The translations under genes were made by a program, and so were the position numbers. A stretch of 13,907 nt of DNA, taken from Prevotellamassilia sp. GTDB lineage: Bacteria > Bacteroidota > Bacteroidia > Bacteroidales > Bacteroidaceae. The notes below the pieces were generated by a model. It searched no databases. It saw only the letters and a program-made list of their open reading frames with translations, and was not told the DNA's origin. The stretch is taken from NCBI GenBank assembly GCA_009775705.1, contig VSQE01000066.1:1-13907 (forward strand), read 5' to 3'. Positions within the stretch are counted from its first letter, which is position 1. The number at the start of each line of letters is the position of its first letter. Of this stretch, positions 1 to 6,307 are shown piece after piece.

Positions 1-19
1 TGTAAAAAATAGCCGGTGC

Positions 20-1708
20 TCAGCTGCGCAAAACGCGCTGCTGGGTCGCGTATTTCAGAACTTCGGGCCGATGGGTAATGAACAGGATGGTGCGGCCGCT
101 GTATCTTTTTATGATGTTCCGGATCACGCATTTTTCGGTTTGCGTATCCAATGAGGAAGTGGCTTCGTCAAGCAGCAGGATCGGAGCGGGACGGAGGAGG
201 GCACGCGCTATGGCGATGCGCTGTGCCTGCCCTTCCGAAAGCCCGTATCCCATTTCGCCGCAAACCGTGTCAAGCCCATCGGGCAGTTCGAACACAAAGG
301 TGGCGGCTGCATCGTGCAGGGCATCCCGAAGTTGTTCGTCCGTGGCGTTTGGGGCGCTTAATAGGAGATTCTGGCGAATCGTACCGCTTAGCAATGTGTT
401 ACCTTGCGGAACGTATGAAAAGTTGCACCGAGTGGCAGGGCTGACGGGGTAGGACTGTTTCCCGTTCTCTCCGATCAAAACTGTTCCTGAGGTAGGCTTC
501 TCCAATGCGAGTAACAGCCGGATCAGGGTTGTTTTTCCGGATCCGGTCTCTCCCAGGATGGCTGTAACGCTACCAGCCGGAAATTCATAGTCGAAATGAT
601 CGAACAGGCAACGGCTTTTTCCCGAATAGGAAAAACTGAGATTGCACAGACGCAGTCCGGCTTTTGCAGATATCCGGTGCATGTTTTTCAGATCTTCAGC
701 CGGAATGTCCGACAGCTGAATCAGACGTTCGGTGGCCGTGAAGGCACCTATAAAGACGGGGATGAATTTGGTAAGTGTACGTACAGGTCCTTGAATCTGC
801 CCTACCAGCTGGATGAAGGCTATCAGGGCTCCATAACTGATAACTCCCTGTTGCAAGCTGGTTACGCCCCAAATAAAAGTGAAAAGATAGCCGGCTGCAA
901 AACCGAAGTTCATCAGCCCGGAGGATACGGTGGCGTATTTGGTTTTCGTAATGACTTCTTTGCGGAGCTGTTTTTGACGGTCTCCGAGTTTCTCCACAAG
1001 GGTGTCGGTACGTTCCAATGTTTTGATTATCAGAACATGTTGCAGACTTTCCTGGATGATAGACTGAATGCGACTTTCGCTTTCGCGCACATCGTGGGTA
1101 AGGCGGCGCATTTTTCTGACATAGAGTTTGCTGCTGAGGATGAAGAAAGGGATGACGAGTACTACTATGCAGGCGAGGGTACGGTCCATAATGAACAGAA
1201 AAAGAAAAGCTCCCAGGAATTGCAGGCAAGTGCTGATGAAAGAAGGGATGCTCTCGGTAAGGAAACCTACGACGTCTGTAACATCGCGTTCCATGCGATT
1301 GAGCAGATCTCCGGAATGAAACTTGCGGAGCGGCTTCCATTGGCTGTTCAGCAATTTGGCAAAGAGGAAACGCTGCATTCGGTTTTGTGCTTTTACTCCG
1401 AGTGTGGCACGAATCCAACGGGAGGCTATCCTAAGGAGCAGTTGAAGCAGAATGACGGAGATCAGCAGGCCGATAGTCTGTGACAGGGAAAAGCGGTTCT
1501 CACTGCCGGTGGCGATGTCAATGGAGAGTTTCGTGGCATATACAAACAACAGGTCGGTAAGTACCATCACAATCCCGACAATGGTATTGAGAAAAGCCTG
1601 AGCGCGATAGCCTTTCCATGTATTCCATAGCCATTGGAGTAATTGTCCGTAAGGGATTTCCCTCTTTCCGATGGCGGAATACGTGTATCTTTTATTTTTG
1701 TCTGTCAT
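20..1708 (-). CDS. ABC transporter, fused permease and ATPase (type I exporter half-transporter)
   Basis: Encodes 562 residues from the ATG at 1708. The N-terminal half (about 36-320) has roughly six hydrophobic segments of a type I ABC exporter membrane domain. The C-terminal half is a complete ATPase: Walker A GETGSGKTT (386-394), Q-loop Q435 in YVPQG, signature LSEGQ (490-494), Walker B ILLLDEA ending at D514-E515, D-loop SSLD and switch H546. The signature has Glu where LSGGQ is usual, a tolerated variant. Such half-transporters dimerise in the inner membrane and export lipids, peptides or drugs; the substrate cannot be read from the sequence. The frame extends to a TTG at 1750, but that start would overlap the end of nadK, and the ATG at 1708 begins more like a family member. 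It lies 25 nt after nadK on the same strand, so co-transcription is likely. The class call is firm and the substrate unknown. Confidence 0.9.
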   Translation of the reverse strand: MTDKNKRYTYSAIGKREIPYGQLLQWLWNTWKGYRAQAFLNTIVGIVMVLTDLLFVYATKLSIDIATGSENRFSLSQTIGLLISVILLQLLLRIASRWIRATLGVKAQNRMQRFLFAKLLNSQWKPLRKFHSGDLLNRMERDVTDVVGFLTESIPSFISTCLQFLGAFLFLFIMDRTLACIVVLVIPFFILSSKLYVRKMRRLTHDVRESESRIQSIIQESLQHVLIIKTLERTDTLVEKLGDRQKQLRKEVITKTKYATVSSGLMNFGFAAGYLFTFIWGVTSLQQGVISYGALIAFIQLVGQIQGPVRTLTKFIPVFIGAFTATERLIQLSDIPAEDLKNMHRISAKAGLRLCNLSFSYSGKSRCLFDHFDYEFPAGSVTAILGETGSGKTTLIRLLLALEKPTSGTVLIGENGKQSYPVSPATRCNFSYVPQGNTLLSGTIRQNLLLSAPNATDEQLRDALHDAAATFVFELPDGLDTVCGEMGYGLSEGQAQRIAIARALLRPAPILLLDEATSSLDTQTEKCVIRNIIKRYSGRTILFITHRPEVLKYATQQRVLRS

Positions 1709-1733
1709 TGAAATCTGTTTCCGTTTGAGAGGA

Positions 1734-2624
1734 TCAAAATCTCGGGTCAATTCCCCACATCATCTTTTCTTTCAGGGTATCGAAAAAATGCTTGTGTTTG
1801 ATTTTTATGACACCGATCGTATAGTCGGCCTTGCGCAAGGAAATGACAGTGCCGTCCGGGAAGCTCTCGCTTCTTCCGTCGATAGAGATAAGAAAATTGT
1901 GGCTGCGGCTGTACACTTCCAGTGTGATGCCGACGTTGTCACAAAGGATGACGGGGCGGATGTTCAGGCTATGCGGTGCGACGGCCGACAGGCAGAAGGT
2001 GCCGGACTGTGGAACGATGATCGGCCCGCCGGTACTCAGCGAATAGCCGGTGGATCCGGTCGGAGTGCAGACAATCAGTCCGTCCGCCTGATAGTTGGTA
2101 AGATGGTTGCCATCAATGTGCGTCCTGATTTCAATGAGTGAGGAATTGTCGTGTTTGAGTACGGCTATCTCGTTGAGAGCGTATGGGTACGTAGTGAGCG
2201 GCTTCCCGTTTTTTGTTACATGAATGAGGCTTCGCTGCTCGATGATGTATTTTCCAGACAGGACGGAGTCAACGGCCTCACCGATTCCGTCGGGAGAGAC
2301 ATCGGCCAGGAATCCCAGATGACCGGTGTTGATGCCGAGGATGGGGATTCCTTTTCTGCCGATGCGGGCGGCCGTTCCCAAAAAAGTTCCGTCGCCTCCC
2401 ATAGAGAAAGCAACATCGGCAGTAAAATCTCCTTGCGTGCCGATGATGGAGCAGTCGGACAAATCCAGCTGGTGGCTGGCAGCAATGAAATCAGCAAACT
2501 TTCGTTCTATACATATATTAATGTGCTGAAGCCTGAGCAAGCGTATCACATCAACGACACACTGGTTTTTTTTAATTTGGAAAGTATTCCCGAAAAGCGC
2601 TACTGTCGGTTTTTTATTCTTCAT
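1734..2624 (-). CDS. nadK: NAD kinase
   Basis: Encodes 296 residues, a normal length for bacterial NAD kinase. The enzyme phosphorylates NAD at the 2' hydroxyl of its adenosine ribose with ATP to make NADP in the cytoplasm. Family motifs are intact: GGDGT at 76-80 within FSMGGDGTFL, the glycine-rich stretch GINTGHLGFL near 97-106, the NE pair at 151-152 in YALNEIAVL, and TPTGSTGYSLS at 187-197. The start is the ATG read on the minus strand at 2624; the product begins MKNKKPTVALFGNTFQ, the usual Bacteroidota-type beginning. It is divergent from pdxJ across a 124-nt gap and is the first gene of a unit with the ABC exporter. A candidate minus-strand -7 element lies at 2710-2717. Nothing appears truncated or missing. 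Confidence 0.96.
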   Translation of the reverse strand: MKNKKPTVALFGNTFQIKKNQCVVDVIRLLRLQHINICIERKFADFIAASHQLDLSDCSIIGTQGDFTADVAFSMGGDGTFLGTAARIGRKGIPILGINTGHLGFLADVSPDGIGEAVDSVLSGKYIIEQRSLIHVTKNGKPLTTYPYALNEIAVLKHDNSSLIEIRTHIDGNHLTNYQADGLIVCTPTGSTGYSLSTGGPIIVPQSGTFCLSAVAPHSLNIRPVILCDNVGITLEVYSRSHNFLISIDGRSESFPDGTVISLRKADYTIGVIKIKHKHFFDTLKEKMMWGIDPRF

Positions 2625-2682
2625 GTATGTCTGTTAATATATTTTGTAACGTTTGCAGTTCTTTTTTAATGAAAGTTTTTAT

Positions 2683-2690
2683 TACTTTTG
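2683..2690 (+). promoter_or_regulatory. Candidate Bacteroidota -7 promoter element for pdxJ
   Basis: TACTTTTG matches the Bacteroidota -7 consensus TAnnTTTG. Transcription would start near 2695-2698, leaving a leader of about 50 nt before the pdxJ ATG. No good TTTG lies 19-21 nt upstream (the nearest, at 2652-2655, is 27 nt away), so the -33 half is weak and the call rests on the -7 element and its position. Confidence 0.5.
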
Positions 2691-2713
2691 CACTTTGACA
2701 AAAGTGGTGCAAA
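2687..2713. repeat. Inverted repeat between the nadK and pdxJ promoters (operator-like)
   Basis: TTTGCAC at 2687-2693 is mirrored exactly by GTGCAAA at 2707-2713. Inside it a smaller hairpin, CACTTT-GACA-AAAGTG, occupies 2691-2706. The outer arms overlap the TTTG part of both facing -7 elements, so part of the symmetry simply follows from having two promoters here. A dyad in this place could also bind a regulator; that is inference. Confidence 0.4.
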
Positions 2714-2717
2714 TATA
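2710..2717 (-). promoter_or_regulatory. Candidate -7 promoter element for nadK and the ABC exporter
   Basis: CAAATATA on the plus strand reads TATATTTG on the minus strand, a match to TAnnTTTG. A TTTG lies upstream on that strand at 2736-2733, but with only 15 nt of spacing instead of about 19-21, so the promoter would be suboptimal. The leader to the nadK ATG would be roughly 75-80 nt. The element faces the pdxJ -7 element rather than backing onto it. Confidence 0.4.
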
Positions 2718-2748
2718 CGTTGTTTCTTTGTACAAAACATCATTTGGA

Positions 2749-3462
2749 ATGACAAAGTTGAGTGTGAATATAAATAAAGTGGCGACTTTGCGAAACGCCC
2801 GCGGTGGGAACAATCCTGATGTTTTGGCCGTAGCGCTTGATTGTGAACGTTTCGGAGCACAAGGCATTACTGTCCATCCGCGTCCCGACGAACGCCATAT
2901 CCGTTATTCGGATGTATATGAATTGAAGTCTCATCTTCAGACGGAGTTTAATATAGAAGGATATCCCAGTCCCGATTTCTGTAAAATGGTATGCGAGGTC
3001 AGGCCGGCTCAGGTTACTTTGGTTCCGGATGCTCCCGGACAGTTGACGTCCAATCATGGATGGGATACAAGTATGCACGAATCGTTTCTGCGAGAAGTAA
3101 TATCCATGTTTAAGTCACAAGGCATCCGTACTTCCGTATTCGTCTCTACGGATGTGAGAATGATAGAACATGCCGTACGGACCGGGACGGATCGGGTGGA
3201 ACTTTATACCGAACCATACGCCGCGCATTATTCGGAGAATAGGGAAGAGGCGGTAAAAGACTATGTGGACGCGGCCTGCATTTGTCGTGATTTGGGACTT
3301 GGCGTCAATGCCGGACACGATTTGAGCAAGGAAAATCTGAAGTATTTTCACCGGATGCTTCCCTGTCTGGATGAAGTGAGCATAGGGCATGCCCTGATTT
3401 GTGATGCTCTGTATTTAGGATTGGAGGAAACGATCCGCAGCTATTTGGAATGTTTGTTGTGA
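2749..3462 (+). CDS. pdxJ: Pyridoxine 5'-phosphate synthase
   Basis: Encodes 237 residues, normal for PdxJ. The enzyme condenses 1-deoxyxylulose 5-phosphate with 3-amino-2-oxopropyl phosphate to make pyridoxine 5'-phosphate, the last ring-forming step of the DXP-dependent vitamin B6 pathway. Family signatures run through the protein: LSVNINKVATLRNARGG at the start, ITVHPRPDERHIR (40-52), the LVPD strand (91-94), ELYTEPYA (151-158), VNAGHDLS (186-193) and SIGHALICDALYLGL (211-225) at the phosphate site. An upstream in-frame TTG at 2653 would add 32 residues of low-complexity sequence unlike PdxJ and would precede the candidate promoter, so the ATG at 2749 is chosen. The DJ-1 gene follows after 15 nt and is probably co-transcribed. 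The gene looks intact. Confidence 0.96.
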   Translation: MTKLSVNINKVATLRNARGGNNPDVLAVALDCERFGAQGITVHPRPDERHIRYSDVYELKSHLQTEFNIEGYPSPDFCKMVCEVRPAQVTLVPDAPGQLTSNHGWDTSMHESFLREVISMFKSQGIRTSVFVSTDVRMIEHAVRTGTDRVELYTEPYAAHYSENREEAVKDYVDAACICRDLGLGVNAGHDLSKENLKYFHRMLPCLDEVSIGHALICDALYLGLEETIRSYLECLL

Positions 3463-3477
3463 CAACACATAAGAGAT

Positions 3478-4020
3478 ATGATACATTTGTTTTTAGCCAC
3501 AGGCTTTGAAGAGATTGAAGCATTGACAGTTCTGGATATACTGAAAAGATGCAAACTGGAAGTTATGGTCGTCAGTGTGACGGGAACCCGTCTAATTCGA
3601 GGAGCGCATGATATTCCAGTGATGGCGGATTGCCTCTTTCGGAAAAGTATTGTAGAAGAGAGTGACGGTCTGATATTGCCCGGGGGTATGCCCGGAGCCA
3701 AGAACCTGATGTTGCACGACGGACTGCGTAAAGCCCTGATTGCCCACAGTCAGAAAGGAACTATCATTGCCGCCATCTGTGCTGCGCCGATGGTGCTGGG
3801 CAAGTATGGACTGTTGAGAGGACGCCGTGCCACATGCTATCCCGGTTTTGAAAAAGAACTGACTGAAGCTGTCTTGGTCGATGAAATGGTTGTAACGGAT
3901 GACAATATCATAACGGCCAAAGGACCTTCGGCGGCAATGGATTTTGCCTTTACATTGGCTGGAAGGTTTGTAGACCGGCAGATGATTGCCCGCCTCAGAT
4001 ATGATATGTGCTTTTATTGA
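3478..4020 (+). CDS. DJ-1/PfpI (ThiJ/YajL) family protein
   Basis: Encodes 180 residues of a single-domain DJ-1 superfamily protein. The reactive cysteine is C101 in AAICAAP, matching the nucleophile elbow AAICAGP of DJ-1. Glu in the N-terminal FEEIEA stretch (10-15) is positioned to contact it, LPGGMPGAKNL (67-77) is the usual glycine-rich loop, and KGPSAAMDFA (148-157) matches the C-terminal GP segment. Family members include oxidative-stress sensors, chaperones and proposed glyoxalase or deglycase enzymes. Older annotations call them thiazole monophosphate biosynthesis proteins (ThiJ), a name not supported by function. The gene starts 15 nt after pdxJ, preceded by AAGAGAT, and ends 45 nt before recG. 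The family is certain; the reaction is not determined. Confidence 0.92.
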   Translation: MIHLFLATGFEEIEALTVLDILKRCKLEVMVVSVTGTRLIRGAHDIPVMADCLFRKSIVEESDGLILPGGMPGAKNLMLHDGLRKALIAHSQKGTIIAAICAAPMVLGKYGLLRGRRATCYPGFEKELTEAVLVDEMVVTDDNIITAKGPSAAMDFAFTLAGRFVDRQMIARLRYDMCFY

Positions 4021-4032
4021 TTACAGCTGTAA
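4021..4032. repeat. 12-nt perfect palindrome after the DJ-1 stop codon
   Basis: TTACAGCTGTAA is a perfect palindrome that begins directly after the TGA of the DJ-1 gene. It could be a protein-binding site or chance. It sits just ahead of the pre-recG hairpin, in a 45-nt gap. Confidence 0.35.
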
Positions 4033-4037
4033 ACGAG

Positions 4038-4065
4038 CGGACAGAGACGTGTCCGGGCAATTTTT
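4038..4065 (+). promoter_or_regulatory. Small hairpin plus T tract directly before recG (attenuator-like)
   Basis: CGGACA (4038-4043) pairs perfectly with TGTCCG (4050-4055) across a 6-nt loop. After GGCAA come five T residues (4061-4065) that abut the recG ATG. The arrangement resembles a weak intrinsic terminator or a structure that hides the ribosome entry site. The stem is short and separated from the T tract by 5 nt, so termination would be inefficient at best. Confidence 0.35.
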
Positions 4066-6162
4066 ATGCCGGATATTTTAAATCAGGATATCAAGTATTT
4101 GAAAGGGGTGGGTCCGGCAAGGGCGAAACTTCTCAATGAAGAACTGAAGGTGTTCACATTGAGAGATTTGTTGTTCGTCTTTCCTTATAAATATATAGAC
4201 CGGTCTGTCATCCATAAGATACGGGAGTTACAGGACGATATGCCTTATGTGCAGTTGAGGGGGCATATCGTGGATTTCGAGACGGAAGGAGAGGGGAGAA
4301 AACGAAGGCTGAAAGCGACTTTTACCGATGGAACAGGCTTCGTGGAGCTGGTATGGTTCAACAGTATCAACTACATACAAAAGAACTATAAGATGAACCA
4401 GTATTTACAAGTTTTCGGGAAGCCTTCTTCTTACAACGGTCGTATATCTATCGCCCATCCCGAGATGGATGAAGTCGGAAAGGTGGGGGAAGTTTCCACA
4501 GGTTTGCAGGCATTTTACCATACTACGGAAAAAATGAAACGCTCCGGTTTCACTTCCCGTCTTGTCAACGATTTGGTGCAGAACATATTCGATGCCGTGA
4601 AGGATTGCATTCCGGAAACGTTGCCTTCCTATATAATCAGCGAGTATGCCTTGATGGGGCTGAACGAGGCTTTGAGGATCGTGCATCGTCCGGCCAATGC
4701 CGGACAACTGCCGTCTGCCCGTCGTCGGTTGAAGTTTGAAGAACTGTTTTATTTGCAATTGGATATACTTCATTACACGAAGAACAGGAAACGTTGTTAC
4801 GCTGGTTTCGTCTTTCCTGTTATAGGGGAGAATTTCAATACTTTCTATTATAACCGGTTGCCCTTTTCGTTGACAAATGCCCAGAAGCGTGTGATCCGGG
4901 AAATACGGCGTGATGTAGCTACCGGAAGCCAGATGAACCGTCTGTTGCAAGGTGACGTGGGATCAGGTAAAACGTTGGTCGCGCTGATGGCTTGCCTGAT
5001 GGCTATTGACAACGGCTTCCAGGCCTGCCTGATGGCTCCGACGGAAATTCTGGCCGAGCAACATCTGGAGACGATACGGAAATTTCTTGGAGACATGGCA
5101 GTCACGGTGGAACTGTTGACCGGTAATATAAAAGGAAATAAGAGAAAGGATATCCTGCTGCGTATCGTCACAGGCGAAGTCAAGATTCTGATAGGGACCC
5201 ATGCCTTGATTGAGCCTACCGTGAAGTTTCTGAACTTGGGGCTTGTTGTGATTGACGAGCAGCATCGTTTTGGAGTAAAGCAGAGGGCCAGGCTCTGGCA
5301 GAAGAATATTCGTCCACCGCATATTCTGGTAATGACTGCCACACCCATTCCGCGCACATTGGCGATGACCGTTTATGGCGATTTGGATGTATCCGTAATA
5401 GACGAACTGCCCCCAGGAAGAAAGCCTGTGAAGACGATACATTATTACGAAACAGATCGTTATAAGTTGCAGGAGGGAATGCGCAGCCAGTTGCGTGAAG
5501 GCAGGCAGATATATGTGGTTTATCCATTGATCAAAGAGAACGAAAAAGTCGACCTTGCCGATCTGGAGGCCGGTTATATCCGTTTGTCTCAGATGTTTCC
5601 TGAGTATAGGGTGGGAAAGATCCATGGAAAAATGCGACCTGCGGAAAAGGAAGAGGCCATGCAGGATTTTTCGGAACACCGGAGCCATATACTTGTGAGC
5701 ACCACGGTCATTGAGGTGGGAGTGAATATTCCCAATGCTTCCGTCATGGTGATAGAGAATGCCGAACGTTTCGGACTGGCTCAGCTCCATCAATTAAGGG
5801 GACGTGTGGGGCGGGGAGGCAGCCAGAGTTTTTGCGTACTGGTGACCAAGCGGGAATTGAGCGAGACGACTCGGCGGCGTATGAAGATCATGGTAGAAAC
5901 CACGGACGGTTTCGAGATTGCCGAGGAGGATATGAAGTTGCGTGGTCCCGGAGATCTGGAAGGGACGGCTCAGAGCGGAATACCTTTTGAGCTAAGAATT
6001 GCCAATATTCTGAAAGATACGGAGATGATGTCTGTAGCCCGTGAGGCTGCGGCGAAAATTCTGGAACAAGATCCGGAGGAGAATTTTCCGCAGAACCGGA
6101 TAATCTGGTTACAACTTCGGCGGTTAAAAAAGCAACAAGTAAACTTTTCTGCCATTTCATAG
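4066..6162 (+). CDS. recG: ATP-dependent DNA helicase RecG
   Basis: Encodes 698 residues, the standard length for RecG. The enzyme is a monomeric double-strand translocase that regresses stalled replication forks and branch-migrates Holliday junctions. The N-terminal segment carries the wedge: LKGVGPARA (12-20), then an OB fold from about 60 to 130. Helicase domain 1 has Walker A GDVGSGKT (296-303), the DEQH box (397-400, as usual for RecG) and TATPIPR (424-430). Helicase domain 2 has VIEVGVNIPNA (548-558) and motif VI QLRGRVGRG (576-584). The RecG C-terminal motif RGPGDLEGTAQSG (626-638) is present. The start ATG at 4066 gives MPDILNQDIKYLKGVG, the expected beginning. It lies 45 nt after the DJ-1 gene on the same strand. 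All motifs are intact. Confidence 0.97.
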   Translation: MPDILNQDIKYLKGVGPARAKLLNEELKVFTLRDLLFVFPYKYIDRSVIHKIRELQDDMPYVQLRGHIVDFETEGEGRKRRLKATFTDGTGFVELVWFNSINYIQKNYKMNQYLQVFGKPSSYNGRISIAHPEMDEVGKVGEVSTGLQAFYHTTEKMKRSGFTSRLVNDLVQNIFDAVKDCIPETLPSYIISEYALMGLNEALRIVHRPANAGQLPSARRRLKFEELFYLQLDILHYTKNRKRCYAGFVFPVIGENFNTFYYNRLPFSLTNAQKRVIREIRRDVATGSQMNRLLQGDVGSGKTLVALMACLMAIDNGFQACLMAPTEILAEQHLETIRKFLGDMAVTVELLTGNIKGNKRKDILLRIVTGEVKILIGTHALIEPTVKFLNLGLVVIDEQHRFGVKQRARLWQKNIRPPHILVMTATPIPRTLAMTVYGDLDVSVIDELPPGRKPVKTIHYYETDRYKLQEGMRSQLREGRQIYVVYPLIKENEKVDLADLEAGYIRLSQMFPEYRVGKIHGKMRPAEKEEAMQDFSEHRSHILVSTTVIEVGVNIPNASVMVIENAERFGLAQLHQLRGRVGRGGSQSFCVLVTKRELSETTRRRMKIMVETTDGFEIAEEDMKLRGPGDLEGTAQSGIPFELRIANILKDTEMMSVAREAAAKILEQDPEENFPQNRIIWLQLRRLKKQQVNFSAIS

Positions 6163-6186
6163 AGAGAAATGTAAGAAGAATAGAAG

Positions 6187-6204
6187 TCTTTTTGATCAAA
6201 AAGA
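6187..6204. repeat. 18-nt perfect palindrome between recG and the Omp28-like gene
   Basis: TCTTTTTGATCAAAAAGA is perfectly self-complementary over 18 nt. It lies 24 nt after the recG stop and 20 nt before the TTTG of the next promoter. With no loop and mostly A/T pairs it would be a poor terminator stem. An operator site is possible but unproven. Confidence 0.45.
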
Positions 6205-6224
6205 TAAAATAGCGTAAAAAGTTG

Positions 6225-6255
6225 TTTGCCGGACCGGAAAATGTCCGTATCTTTG
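6225..6255 (+). promoter_or_regulatory. Bacteroidota promoter of the Omp28-like gene
   Basis: TTTG at 6225-6228 and TATCTTTG at 6248-6255 match the Bacteroidota -33 (TTTG) and -7 (TAnnTTTG) elements with a 19-nt spacer. This is the best promoter in the window. Transcription would begin near 6260-6263, giving a leader of about 46 nt before the ATG at 6308. It makes this gene independent of recG. Confidence 0.75.
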
Positions 6256-6307
6256 CTTCCGTAATAGAGAGATTTGTTAATATGTTTTTTCATTAAAAAA
6301 GATTTGC

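Noticed and set aside
596..1483. Open frame of 295 codons on the plus strand opposite the ABC exporter
   Set aside because: It is fully antisense to a gene with all ABC motifs intact, and its product has no recognisable domain.
1709..1750. N-terminal extension of the ABC exporter from a TTG at 1750
   Set aside because: It overlaps the end of nadK and adds 14 residues without family support. The ATG at 1708 is a standard start.
2653..2748. N-terminal extension of PdxJ from a TTG at 2653
   Set aside because: It lies across the candidate promoter and adds 32 residues not seen in PdxJ. MTKLSVNINKVATLRNARGG is the family N-terminus.
4963..5793. Open frame of 276 codons opposite recG
   Set aside because: It is antisense to the conserved helicase motifs, and its translation is not protein-like.
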